Source: Chloroflexota bacterium (GTDB taxonomy: Bacteria > Chloroflexota > Anaerolineae > Anaerolineales > Villigracilaceae). Taken from it: a stretch of 64,000 nt of DNA. Location of the stretch: the NCBI GenBank assembly GCA_016234485.1, contig JACRBL010000029.1, forward strand, positions 248,001-312,000, in the 5' to 3' direction. This document shows, piece by piece, positions 50,020 to 59,134 of this stretch (position 1 is the first letter of the stretch; each line of letters begins with the position of its first letter). The notes beneath the pieces are model-generated. The model searched no databases. It was not told the origin of the DNA and saw only the letters and a list, made by a program, of their open reading frames with translations. The position numbers were made by a program, and so were the translations under genes.

Positions 50020-50055
50020 GGCTTCCGAAGTCTCATGGATTTCGGAAGCCTGTTG
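50020..50055 (+). terminator. Intrinsic terminator after the BASS gene
   Basis: CAGGCTTCCGAA / TTCGGAAGCCTG stem followed by TTGGTTT. Confidence 0.8.
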
Positions 50056-50104
50056 GTTTAATGCCATGTCAGCTCGTGGTCGGGGTAAATCTTCAACTCA
50101 AAAT

Positions 50105-52024
50105 TTATTCGCCGCCATATTCAAACGCGCCAACATCGGGCGCAGCGCCAGCGTAGGAATCGTTGACGCCTGAGATGACCGCCCCGCGGTCAATGTTTGG
50201 ACTCGAGGGTTGGAGGGTGAAGTCGCCGCCGAGCGCGTTGACGAATCCAGGCGCGGACTCGTGTCCGTTACATTCGAGTCCCGTCGCGGCGCAGAGTTGG
50301 GACATGGTCTGGTAGGCGATGTTCTCCCATTTGAAATGAGCGCCCGCCGCGCCGCGCGTGGTGTACCAGTTGTTGAAATTCCAGGCGTTGCCCGTCGAGC
50401 CAGTGACGGTCTCCTCGAAGGCGTAGCCGTTGCCTTGAAAGATGTTGTTGCGCATCGTGGAATTTTTCGTCCACGTGATGAGGCTCATGGCGTTGAGTCC
50501 CGTTGCGTTCGTCCAACTGGTGTTGTGATAAATGAACAGCGCGCCATCGGGTTGTAGCGCCCACTTGATGCTCGTACTCGTGAAGTTGGTAAACGTGTTG
50601 CGAATGACCCACGCGGGTCCTTGCGTGATGGGCGCGTTGGAGAAGCCGACCAGTATCGTGTCCACGCGGTTATTGCGAAAGCGCTGGTTCACGCACGCGC
50701 CCTCGGGTTCGAGCGCGTCGTCGCTGATGTGATGAATGGCGTTGTTGTAGATGTCCGCGTCGAACGCGACCGCGGGATTCTCGATGGCCGCCGAGGCCGA
50801 CGTCCCAGTGTAGATTCCGTTGAAGAGATGATGAATCACGTTGTCGCGCACGATCGCGCCGATGTGTCCGCGCAGGACGATGCCCGTCCCCTCCATCGTG
50901 CTTCCCTTCACAGCCTTCCACGGCCATTCGTTCACGGGCGGGTCGTAAATCTCGTTCAGTTCGATGCGCGTGTCGTTGCCCTGCGTCGCCGTCCCGTTCC
51001 AGTTGATGTACACGCCCAATTGCATGTGGTGGATTTTATTTTTGCGGATGACGATGTGCGACGCGTTGAGCGCACACACGCCGCATCCATCCGTGCGGAG
51101 GCCGTAAAAGCGCATCTCGAATCCTTCGATCCAGATCCAGTGACGCGCGTTGATGTCGAACGCGTGATTTAATTTCGGAGCCTGCCAGGAATGATTCTTC
51201 GGGTCGTCCAAATTGCGGACGTAAAGTCTGCCAGCGCTCGCCTCGTAAAACCAGCCCTCGTTCATCGCCACGCCTTGATGACCGACGCCCTGTTTCAGCC
51301 CCGCCAGCGTGTCGTAGTTGTAGAAGCGTTTTCCGTCACGCGCGAGATAAGCGATGGAACGATTGAGTTTATAGAACCAGACTTTGTTCGTGGTCGTGGA
51401 TGCCCAATTTCCCGTCAGCGTTTCCGATCCATCCAAGATCGCGGCGTTGCCCTCCGCCTTCACTTGAATCCAATTTTTGCTTGCCCCAGAAATTGGGAAC
51501 GTGACCGCCTCGCGATAGACGCCATCGGCCACCAGCACTTGCGTCCCAGCCACGGCATGATTGACTCCCTCCTGGATGGTTCGATACGGCGCCGAGGCGG
51601 ACCCATCCCCTCCGGGCGGCGCGTCGTCATCTACGTAGATGGCGGACGCGGCGGCGTAGGGCAAGTCCACCGCCTGCGTCGTCGCCGAGCGGACGAGGGT
51701 GTTCGTCCCGTCCGTCACTTTGACGTGATAGATGGTGGAAGGGGAGAGATTGAACAGGCTTCCAATCAACCGTCCATCGCTGATGCGCGTCATTGGATGC
51801 GCGGCGCGCCAGATCGTCTCGCCCTTTTTGCGGTAGAGCAGAGTCGCGGACGCGGGCAGGTTTTCCCCCGTCAGCGCCACGCCGATGGTTTCGATATTGG
51901 GATAGAGTTTTAACAGGGTGAAGGCCGTCGCTTTTGGCGTAGCATGGACGGATGAAAACGGACTGATGAGCGCGAGCAAAAGCGTGACGCGTCCGATCCA
52001 GCATAGAAATTTTGAGAATTTCAT
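50105..52024 (-). CDS. Secreted right-handed beta-helix protein
   Basis: 639 residues from ATG 52024 (AAGGAG upstream). Signal peptide to about SSVHA, an N-terminal Ig-like domain, then a right-handed parallel beta-helix (YRTIQEGVNHAVAGTQVLVADGVY opens it, with HIVIRKNKIHHMQLGVYINW, RDNVIHHLFNGIYTG rungs) and a conserved C-terminal ATGLECNGHESAPGFVN..PNIDRGAVISG. This fold occurs in pectate-lyase-like enzymes and surface adhesins; no catalytic residues can be assigned. Paralogue at 54848-56860. Confidence 0.8.
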   Translation of the reverse strand: MKFSKFLCWIGRVTLLLALISPFSSVHATPKATAFTLLKLYPNIETIGVALTGENLPASATLLYRKKGETIWRAAHPMTRISDGRLIGSLFNLSPSTIYHVKVTDGTNTLVRSATTQAVDLPYAAASAIYVDDDAPPGGDGSASAPYRTIQEGVNHAVAGTQVLVADGVYREAVTFPISGASKNWIQVKAEGNAAILDGSETLTGNWASTTTNKVWFYKLNRSIAYLARDGKRFYNYDTLAGLKQGVGHQGVAMNEGWFYEASAGRLYVRNLDDPKNHSWQAPKLNHAFDINARHWIWIEGFEMRFYGLRTDGCGVCALNASHIVIRKNKIHHMQLGVYINWNGTATQGNDTRIELNEIYDPPVNEWPWKAVKGSTMEGTGIVLRGHIGAIVRDNVIHHLFNGIYTGTSASAAIENPAVAFDADIYNNAIHHISDDALEPEGACVNQRFRNNRVDTILVGFSNAPITQGPAWVIRNTFTNFTSTSIKWALQPDGALFIYHNTSWTNATGLNAMSLITWTKNSTMRNNIFQGNGYAFEETVTGSTGNAWNFNNWYTTRGAAGAHFKWENIAYQTMSQLCAATGLECNGHESAPGFVNALGGDFTLQPSSPNIDRGAVISGVNDSYAGAAPDVGAFEYGGE

Positions 52025-52099
52025 GGCAACGCTCCTTTGAATAGACACTGCCACTGTTCATCATACACCCGCTGGGGAAAAATGCAATTGCAGGTATCG

Positions 52100-52190
52100 C
52101 GTCATTGCGAGGGCGTACTCGCCCGAAGCAATCTCCTTCATAGCGCGGGGATTGCTTCGTCGGGAAGGTCGCCCTCCTCGCAATGACGGA
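52100..52190 (+). repeat. Palindromic GTCATTGCGAG element, copy g
   Basis: Arms GTCATTGCGAGGGCG..GAAGCAATC and GATTGCTTCGTCGGG..CTCGCAATGAC. Between the beta-helix start and the MFS stop. Confidence 0.9.
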
Positions 52191-52217
52191 ATCTAATTGT
52201 GTTGATACGATAACAAG

Positions 52218-53558
52218 TTACTTCACCTGATCATGGTCGGGATGAATATCTTCGAGGTTGCGGACGGTGGGGAAGAAGAGGAACGTGAGCAGAACCGTCA
52301 GCATGTACGCGACACCCGTCAGCAAATATTGAACCGCCATCCCGGAGCCAGGACTCGTCCCGACGAGAGGGCCGAACCAAGCCGCCAGCCACGAATCGGC
52401 CTGCATGGCAGGTTCCGTCACATAGTCTGCGAGCAGACCCGCCAGGATGGGCGTGATGGGTCCCACCGACCAGGCGATCATCCGCCGCGCCGAGAAGACG
52501 CGTCCCTGCACGTCGGGCGCGACCTTCGACTGCCAGATGGCCTGACTTGCGCCGTTGGTGAAGACGGGGAAGATCGAGCCGAGCACGCCCGCCACGATCC
52601 AGATGGGAAGCGAGCGTCCGAGGCCGAAGACGACGAGGACGAAGAGTCCCGTCAGCGCTTCGCCGATGAAGATGCTGGTCATGCGTCGTTTGAATCCGCC
52701 CCACAAACTGACGAGCAGTCCGCCGATGACCGCGCCGACCGCAGAGGCGGATTGCGCCGCGCCGAGGATGACGCTGTTGTTATCGGTGCGCGAGAGGATG
52801 AAGGGCGTGAACAGGTTGGCCGAAAGCCCGATGATGAAGTTGAGAACAATGAAGAAGGTGAGAAGCCCCAACAGGCCGCGGCGCGCGAAGATGTATTTGA
52901 ATCCGAAGACCGCCTCTTTGAAGATGCTCCCTTCGCCCGCTTTGCCTTCCTCGCTTTTGACGGGTTGCGGAATGTGGACGACCGTCAGCGCGAAGATGGC
53001 GAGGAAGAAGGTGACCACGTCAATGGTCAGGATGCCCGTGAGGCGGATGATGGGGAGCAGGATGCCCGCCAGGATCGGCGCGAGGATCCCAGGCGCGGAC
53101 TCCACCAGCGACATCATCCCGTTGGTGCGGCTGTAATGTTCTTTGGGAACCATCGTGCTGATCGCGGCGGAGTAGGCAGGCCACTGAAAGGTGTTGCCCA
53201 ACCCGTTGACGACCGAGGCGACGATCAGGTGCCAGAGTTGGAGTTCGCCAAAGGCATGGATGAGCAAAATGCCAAACGTGGCGGTGACCGCGGTCAGGTC
53301 GCTGACCATCATCATCAGTTTGCGGTTGTGACGATCCACCATCACGCCCGCGATGGGCGAGAGCAAAAGGAAGGGGACGATGAAGGCCATGCTGATGACG
53401 CCGAGCGCGGTGGCGCTGCCTGTCTTTTCATACGCCCAGATGGTGAGCGCGAACTGCGTCATGGTCGAGGCCAGCACGGAGATCAGTTGTCCCGACCAGA
53501 CGATGGTGAATCCAAACATTCCGCTGGGACGATTGGTGGGGGAGGGGGAGGAGGTCAT
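52218..53558 (-). CDS. MFS transporter (DHA3/EntS-like)
   Basis: 446 residues, twelve membrane segments, with the MFS loop GVMVDRHNRKLMMM after helix 2 and a C-terminal charged tail. Family type resembles macrolide or siderophore exporters. A complete promoter (CTGACA, 18 bases, TATAAT) lies on the minus strand upstream. Divergent from the lipoprotein at 53711. Substrate unknown. Confidence 0.88.
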   Translation of the reverse strand: MTSSPSPTNRPSGMFGFTIVWSGQLISVLASTMTQFALTIWAYEKTGSATALGVISMAFIVPFLLLSPIAGVMVDRHNRKLMMMVSDLTAVTATFGILLIHAFGELQLWHLIVASVVNGLGNTFQWPAYSAAISTMVPKEHYSRTNGMMSLVESAPGILAPILAGILLPIIRLTGILTIDVVTFFLAIFALTVVHIPQPVKSEEGKAGEGSIFKEAVFGFKYIFARRGLLGLLTFFIVLNFIIGLSANLFTPFILSRTDNNSVILGAAQSASAVGAVIGGLLVSLWGGFKRRMTSIFIGEALTGLFVLVVFGLGRSLPIWIVAGVLGSIFPVFTNGASQAIWQSKVAPDVQGRVFSARRMIAWSVGPITPILAGLLADYVTEPAMQADSWLAAWFGPLVGTSPGSGMAVQYLLTGVAYMLTVLLTFLFFPTVRNLEDIHPDHDQVK

Positions 53559-53590
53559 GGGGAGGCTTTCGGGAGGGAGGAGGTGAGGCG

Positions 53591-53620
53591 ATTATACCTT
53601 TTGCCATTTTTGCTTGTCAG
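53591..53620 (-). promoter_or_regulatory. Sigma-70-type promoter of the MFS gene
   Basis: CTGACA (53615-53620), 18-base spacer, TATAAT (53591-53596) on the minus strand; leader about 26 bases. Confidence 0.7.
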
Positions 53621-53657
53621 CCGAGATATTGAACTCTTCGCGCCGAGATAACCGTTG

Positions 53658-53663
53658 TATAAT
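53658..53663 (+). promoter_or_regulatory. -10 box of the lipoprotein gene
   Basis: TATAAT 48 bases upstream of the ATG at 53711. No clear -35. GGGAG is the possible ribosome site. Confidence 0.5.
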
Positions 53664-53710
53664 TTTGCTGGGACGCTAATTACAAACTTGGAAGGGAGCG
53701 TTGTAATCCA

Positions 53711-54712
53711 ATGCGAAAATCAATTTCAATCCTAATCATTGCGATGTTCTTGCTTTCCGCCTGTGGGACTCAGGCGGTCGTTGATTCTTCGGCGACGCCT
53801 GTTCCTGTTCCTACTTCTACGATTGTTAGGTTCACCCGAACGCCTGGGATCTCTCCTTCGCGAACTCCGATGCAACAGGAACCTACAGATCAACCTTCGC
53901 GCACGCCTCAACCAACAGCGACAGATTTCCCCACTTCACCTGCTTGGGCGACACTTGTGAGTCTGGGCGAAAAATTCCCTGAATTAAAATCCGCCTGGAG
54001 AAAAGAAATTTCTCCCGATGGTCACTGGGCTGCGTTTTCTGATTATACAAAAAATGGTGGCATACTTCACTTAATAGAGATAAACGGCGGTCAACGATGG
54101 GATATTACTTACTACGAACATAGCATTAATGTTTGTCGGCCTGATTGTGGCGCACAAATGGGTTCCGTTGGTATTGATCATTGGTCGAAAAATAAAACGC
54201 ACCTTTACGTAATACCTTACCCTGAATGGGATGGACCAGGGCTTTGGTTCACGACTGGAGGTGCAACCTTGATACGATTCAATCTGACCGATGGAAGTTG
54301 GGTGGATATGAATATAGGAGAGTCTTGGTCTTTTTCTGAAGATGAAGGATATTTGGTCTATTTCGCCCAAGAAAAACCCGAGATACGCCTTCGTTCACTG
54401 CTCTATGATTCGGAATACGTGATTCGTCTTCCAGAAAAATTTGAAAGCCTTGGGCGATTTGTTTGGTCTCCCGATAATACGCAATTTGCTTTTACGGCGA
54501 CGTATGGGGAATGGTACGATGGAAAAATAGGTTTCTCTTCTTACGTGTTTGACACGAAAGACCTTTCATTAAGGACTTTATTTGAAGACGATTTGCGTTT
54601 CTTATACACAGTTGCCTGGACAGAAAATGAAAAAATCACTCTCAACCAGTTTAATGAAGAAAATGTTTATTATTACGATTTGACAACAAATGAAATTATC
54701 CCCGCTCCGTGA
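53711..54712 (+). CDS. Lipoprotein with a partial TolB/WD-like propeller
   Basis: 333 residues. Lipobox at MFLLSACGT, a long Thr/Pro/Ser spacer (to residue 75), then beta-strand repeats of the type SPDGHWAAFSDYT and FVWSPDNTQFAFTATY typical of six-bladed propellers. Surface-exposed protein of unknown function. Flanked by paralogous beta-helix proteins. Notably AT-richer at the 3' end than its neighbours. Confidence 0.7.
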   Translation: MRKSISILIIAMFLLSACGTQAVVDSSATPVPVPTSTIVRFTRTPGISPSRTPMQQEPTDQPSRTPQPTATDFPTSPAWATLVSLGEKFPELKSAWRKEISPDGHWAAFSDYTKNGGILHLIEINGGQRWDITYYEHSINVCRPDCGAQMGSVGIDHWSKNKTHLYVIPYPEWDGPGLWFTTGGATLIRFNLTDGSWVDMNIGESWSFSEDEGYLVYFAQEKPEIRLRSLLYDSEYVIRLPEKFESLGRFVWSPDNTQFAFTATYGEWYDGKIGFSSYVFDTKDLSLRTLFEDDLRFLYTVAWTENEKITLNQFNEENVYYYDLTTNEIIPAP

Positions 54713-54847
54713 CATTACAGCCCGAAGTAAGGCGACTTTCATTCAGGATCAATGGTCAGCGGATTTTTAAACGGATAGCGGAGGGAGTCGCCCATCCGCT
54801 TATCCGCTTGGCGAAGCCATTCGCTGACCACCCCCTCGTTTTGCAAA

Positions 54848-56860
54848 CTATTCCCCCCCATACTCAAACGCCCCAACATCAGGCGCGCTCCCGACATAAT
54901 CCTCATTGATTCCCAAAATCACCACGCCTGCGTCCACATTCGGGCTGGTGGACATCAGCGTGAAATCACCTCCGAGCGGATTCACAAACCCAGGCGGGGA
55001 CTCGTGGCCGTGACATTCCAATCCCGTCGCGGCGCAGAGCAGGGACATGCTCAGGTAGTCCACCGTCTCCCAGCGGAAGTGGGGGAGCGAGGCGTCGCGG
55101 GCGGTGTGCCAGTTGTCGTAGTCCCAGTCCATGCCTGTGGAGCCGTACCAGGATTCTTCGAAGGCGAAGCCATTTCCTTGAAAGATGTTGTTTCGCATCA
55201 CCGTATTGAATCCGATGGTGATCATGCTCATGGCGTTCAATTCGGGCGCGTTCGTGTAAAAGGTGTTGTGATACAGGAACACCACGCCATCAGGGTTGCG
55301 CGACCATTTGACGCTCGTGCTGGTGAAGTTAGTGAACAGGTTTCGAATCACCCACGTGGGACCCTGCGTGACGGGCGCGTTGGAGAACCCGACCAGCATC
55401 GTGTCCATGCGGTTGTCGCGGAAGCGATGGTTCACGCAGGCGCCTTCGGGTTCAAGCGCGTCGTCGCTGATGTGATCCATCGTGTTGTCGTAGATGTCCG
55501 CGTCGCGGGCGATTTCGGGGTTTTCGATGCCAGCCGTCGTGCCTGTGTAAATGCCGTTGAAAAAATTGTGGATATAGTTGCCGCGCACGATCGCGCCGAC
55601 ATGCCCGCGCACGATGATGCCCGTCCCTTCCATGTACGTCCCTTTGACAGCGTCCCAATCCAATTCATCCACGCCTGGGTCGGAGATTTCGTTAAATTCG
55701 ATTCGCGTGTCATTGCCCTGCTCGGCGCTTCCCTCCCAATTGGCGTAAATGCCAACTTGCAGGTTGTGGATGCGATTCTTTCGGATCACGACATGAGATG
55801 CGTTCATCGCGCATATGCCACAGCCGCCACCTTTGCTCCCAAAGAAACCGACCTCGAATCCTTCGATCCAGATCCAATCGCGGCCGTCCACAACGAATGC
55901 GCGGTCGAGAACGCCTGCCTGCCAGATATGGAGCGATGGGTCGTCCATGCTTTTAACGTAAAGCCAGTCGCCTTTTGTGTCGTGGAACCAGCCCTCGTTC
56001 ACGGTCGCTTTTCCAGCCCCGCGGCTTCGCAGAAGCGCTTTCATGTCATTGAAACGATAAAAACGTTTCCCGTCGCGCGCTACATACCCAATGTTGTCGG
56101 GAACTTTGATGGACCAGACCTGCGTGGCTCGCTCCAAAACAGACCATTCGCCCGCGATGGTTTTTGAGCCATCAATGAAAGCGTTATCTCCCGCGGCCTT
56201 CACCTGGATCCACTGTCCCTGCGCGCCCGAATTAGGGAAGGTGATTTCCTCGTGATAGACGCCATCGGCCACCAGCACTTGCGTCCCTGCGGCGGCGCGG
56301 TTCACGCCCTCTTGAATGGTCTGGAACGGCGCTGCCTCGGAGCCATCTCCGCCCGCGGGCGCGCTGGCGTTCACGTGGATGATCGTCTGCGGCGAGAACG
56401 TCAACGCTTCGGGCTGTGTTATCAACACGCCGCTGATCTCGGACGACTCGCTCGTCACTTTGACAAAATATTTTGTGGACTCTCTCAGCCCAAACAGACT
56501 CCCGACTAACCGACCGTCATCTATCTGAATCATTGGATGCCCCTCGCGCCAATCCGCATCCATGCTGGACCGATAGAGGAGGGACGCGTTTTTGGGCAGG
56601 TTTTCTCCGCTGACGTAGACTCCCGCGGTCTCGATGTTCGCGACGAACTCGATCCGCGCCGACGCGAACGCGCCGCTGGGACTCGTCAGCGTGGGATCGG
56701 CTGGAGGGGGCGTGTCCGCTAAAAGGTCAGGGAGAGGCGACGCGGGGGCGAGGGTCGGGCTGGGGAGGAGAGTCGAATCCACGAGCGGAGTCGGAGTCGG
56801 GCTGGCGCAGTTGGTCAACAAAAGTGTAGCGAGGATGGGGAGGAGGCGGGCGGTTTTCAT
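54848..56860 (-). CDS. Right-handed beta-helix lipoprotein, paralogue
   Basis: 670 residues. Lipobox near residue 18 (LLLTNCAS) with a Pro/Thr spacer, then the same domain order as 50105-52024: an Ig-like domain (ENLPKNASLLYRSSMDADW), the beta-helix opener FQTIQEGVNRAAAGTQVLVA, rungs and the ATGLECHGHESPPGFVNPL end. Sequence is close to its paralogue over its whole length; the lipid anchor differs. TATAGT seven bases before the ATG. Could be an extracellular glycan-binding or degrading protein. Confidence 0.8.
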   Translation of the reverse strand: MKTARLLPILATLLLTNCASPTPTPLVDSTLLPSPTLAPASPLPDLLADTPPPADPTLTSPSGAFASARIEFVANIETAGVYVSGENLPKNASLLYRSSMDADWREGHPMIQIDDGRLVGSLFGLRESTKYFVKVTSESSEISGVLITQPEALTFSPQTIIHVNASAPAGGDGSEAAPFQTIQEGVNRAAAGTQVLVADGVYHEEITFPNSGAQGQWIQVKAAGDNAFIDGSKTIAGEWSVLERATQVWSIKVPDNIGYVARDGKRFYRFNDMKALLRSRGAGKATVNEGWFHDTKGDWLYVKSMDDPSLHIWQAGVLDRAFVVDGRDWIWIEGFEVGFFGSKGGGCGICAMNASHVVIRKNRIHNLQVGIYANWEGSAEQGNDTRIEFNEISDPGVDELDWDAVKGTYMEGTGIIVRGHVGAIVRGNYIHNFFNGIYTGTTAGIENPEIARDADIYDNTMDHISDDALEPEGACVNHRFRDNRMDTMLVGFSNAPVTQGPTWVIRNLFTNFTSTSVKWSRNPDGVVFLYHNTFYTNAPELNAMSMITIGFNTVMRNNIFQGNGFAFEESWYGSTGMDWDYDNWHTARDASLPHFRWETVDYLSMSLLCAATGLECHGHESPPGFVNPLGGDFTLMSTSPNVDAGVVILGINEDYVGSAPDVGAFEYGGE

Positions 56861-57040
56861 TGGGCGAACTATATCATTCGGCGTTAAAAAATCAATCCCT
56901 CGCTGGGGGCGAGGGAAATCTCCCCTAATAAATCAGGGGAGAACGCCTCTGACCGCTTTCTGCCAAACTCTCTACAATTTGAGCATATCAAAATAGGATG
57001 TTTACCGAAAGGCATCCGCAAAATTAAAGAGGAGTTTGCA

Positions 57041-58195
57041 ATGAAACGCATCACTACGATTTTGTCCATCATTATGGCCGCGTCCATGTTCCTTGCGGCT
57101 TGCGCGCCCGCCGCGACGCCCGTCCCCACCGAAGAACCCGTCGTCCCCACCGAGACGGTCGCGCCCACCTTACCGCCCACCCCTGAGTGGACTGGTCCCG
57201 AAGGCGCTCTCGTGGCCGTGATGGCCGATTCCGCCCCGACCCTCGACGGTGTCGCGGACGACGCGGCCTGGGCCAACGCCGAAGAGATCGTCATCGAAGT
57301 CAAGAGCGGCTTCAATGGCTATTCTACCGAAGTTCACCTGAAAGCCATCTACACCGAAGACAGCATCTACTTCCTGATGACCTATGCCGACCCGACCGAA
57401 TCCTGGTTCCGCTCGCCGTGGCAGAAGCAGGAAGATGGCACGTGGAAACAGATCAAGGATCCCGATGACAAGGGCGGCGACAACAACCTGTATTACGAAG
57501 ACAAGTTTGCTTTCATCTGGCCGATCAACAACAGCATCGTGGACTTCGAGACCAAGGGTTGCGACACCGCCTGCCACGTGGCCGATGGTACGGGCAAGCC
57601 CTTCGGCAATAAATTCACGGCTGGCGAAGGTCAACTGGGCGACATCTGGCACTGGAAATCCATCCGCAACCTCGGACAGATTGACGATCAGTATCTGGAT
57701 TGGACTGCCTACGACGCCGAGAAGTCCAAAGAGGCTGGCCGCAAGAGCGACCCGAAGGACTCCGGCGGCTACAGCGACAACTTTGCCTCCATGCCCGACC
57801 CCGCCGACGCCACCAAGACCGTAGCCGACAAGAGCAAGCCTGGCTTCACTTCCGCCAGCATTGACGGCACAACCGCCGCCCCCGGCTTCATCCTCGATAG
57901 CGAAAAGGTCGCCCTCGATCAGGCCGCCCTCGACGCTCTGGCTGTTGGTTCCTACATCCCCGGCATCGTCAAGAGCCAGATTGTCGGCGACCGCGGCAAC
58001 ATCTCCGCTGGTTGGAAGTATGCCGATGGCATGTGGACAATCGAGTTTGGCCGCCTGCTGAATACCGGCTCCGAGTTCGACGTGCAATTCTCCGACCTGA
58101 CCGCCCTGTACTACTTCGGCGTGGCCGTGTTCGAGAACGCCCAGGTTCGCCATGCCTTCCAGAAGGGCGCCTCGGTGTTGGTTTTCAAACCGTAA
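57041..58195 (+). CDS. Ethylbenzene-dehydrogenase-like (EB_dh) haem-binding lipoprotein
   Basis: 384 residues. Lipobox AASMFLAACAP, Pro/Thr spacer, then an EB_dh domain: DSAPTLDGVADDAAWANAE, YEDKFAFIWPI and KGCDTACHVADG. The latter is CxxxCH, the haem-like site usual in these domains, not the CxxCH of ordinary cytochromes c. AAAGAGGAG before the ATG. May bind haem or work as an electron-carrying subunit; no molybdoenzyme gene is near. Confidence 0.75.
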   Translation: MKRITTILSIIMAASMFLAACAPAATPVPTEEPVVPTETVAPTLPPTPEWTGPEGALVAVMADSAPTLDGVADDAAWANAEEIVIEVKSGFNGYSTEVHLKAIYTEDSIYFLMTYADPTESWFRSPWQKQEDGTWKQIKDPDDKGGDNNLYYEDKFAFIWPINNSIVDFETKGCDTACHVADGTGKPFGNKFTAGEGQLGDIWHWKSIRNLGQIDDQYLDWTAYDAEKSKEAGRKSDPKDSGGYSDNFASMPDPADATKTVADKSKPGFTSASIDGTTAAPGFILDSEKVALDQAALDALAVGSYIPGIVKSQIVGDRGNISAGWKYADGMWTIEFGRLLNTGSEFDVQFSDLTALYYFGVAVFENAQVRHAFQKGASVLVFKP

Positions 58196-58221
58196 CAGAT
58201 TTTTTCTCCTCCATAGTGCAA

Positions 58222-58251
58222 GAAAGGCCGGGCGTCACAGCCCGGCCTTTC
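58222..58251 (+). terminator. Intrinsic terminator
   Basis: GAAAGGCCGGGC / GCCCGGCCTTTC stem, loop about six bases. Confidence 0.88.
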
Positions 58252-58269
58252 CATTTAGGTTCTCCCGGA

Positions 58270-58450
58270 TTTGGAGGAAAAGAGCATAAACACGAAGGAC
58301 ACAAAGTGTCACAAAGGGAAAAGACCTCTTGATTTTTCGGGCTTTTCCTTCGTTGCCTTCCCTGGCGCCGCCCGCCACACTTGCACCGCACTGCGTTTGG
58401 TGCAGTGCAGGTGGGGCAGGTGTGTGCACCTTTGTGTTTAAAAGGTTTTC
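58270..58450. repeat. Nested repeats (three levels)
   Basis: Outer short-period repeat (CGAAGGACACAAAGTGTCACAAAGGG .. CCTTTGTGTTTAAAAGG), inside it the 29-bp element CCCTGGCGCCGCCCGCC..GGGCAGGTGTG (58360-58424) and inside that a third palindrome (58377-58412, TTGCACCGCACTGCG / GGTGCAGTGCAGG). Confidence 0.75.
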
Positions 58451-58468
58451 CTGAAAATGGATGAATCC

Positions 58469-59134
58469 TTACTCTTTCCCCATCTTCTCAAACAAATGAT
58501 GCTCGTACGCGTAGGCGGCCAGTTCGATGCGGTTATTCAAATGCAACTTCTCAAACATGGCGCCGATGTAATTTCCCACGGTCTTTTCGCTCAAATTAAG
58601 CAGGCTGGCGATCTCGGCATTGGTCTTGCCGCGCGCCAATGGGACCAGCACATCCATCTCGCGGTTGGTGAGGTCGCGGAATGCGTCTTCGTCCGCTTTG
58701 CGTTCGGCCTCGCGGACGCGCAAAAGCAGGCGCGCGGTCGTGGCTGGGTCGAGAACCGATTCGCCTCGCGCTGCGGCTTGAATCGCCCGCAGGAGATCGT
58801 CCGTTTCCACCTGTTTTAGCACATAGCCCACCGCGCCCGCGCGAATGGCGAGCGCCACCAGTTCATCGTCCGCGAAGGAGGTGAGCATCACCACTTTGCT
58901 GGATGGAAACTTCTTCGTGATCTGGCGCGTGGCTTCGATGCCGCCTTCGCCAGGCAGGCGAATGTCCATCAGCGTTACGTCGGGTTGCAGGGCTTCCACG
59001 GCTTTCACGGCCTCGCCCGCCGCGCTGGCCTCGCCGATCACTTCCATATCGGGCTGGTCGTTCAGCAGGGTCGTCAGGCCAAGTCGGACGATGGCGTGAT
59101 CGTCCACGAGCAGGATGCGGATTTTCTTTGTCAT
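58469..59134 (-). CDS. NarL-type response regulator
   Basis: 221 residues from ATG 59134 (MTKKIRILLVDDHAI). Receiver: VDD pair, phospho-Asp in VTLMDIRLPGEGG, Thr in MLTSF, Lys in YVLKQV. LuxR HTH in LTNREMDVLVPLARGKTNAE and NLSEKTVGNYIGAMF. Start overlaps the kinase stop by four bases. Second two-component pair of the window, transcribed convergently to the EB_dh gene, whose control it might serve. Confidence 0.93.
   Translation of the reverse strand: MTKKIRILLVDDHAIVRLGLTTLLNDQPDMEVIGEASAAGEAVKAVEALQPDVTLMDIRLPGEGGIEATRQITKKFPSSKVVMLTSFADDELVALAIRAGAVGYVLKQVETDDLLRAIQAAARGESVLDPATTARLLLRVREAERKADEDAFRDLTNREMDVLVPLARGKTNAEIASLLNLSEKTVGNYIGAMFEKLHLNNRIELAAYAYEHHLFEKMGKE

Noticed and set aside
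52233-53651. A 472-codon frame on the + strand
   Set aside because: Antisense of the MFS gene; extreme Arg/Glu/Asp composition and no ribosome site.
55004-56167. A 387-codon frame on the + strand
   Set aside because: Antisense of the beta-helix lipoprotein; mirrors similar frames over its paralogue, as expected from shared sequence.
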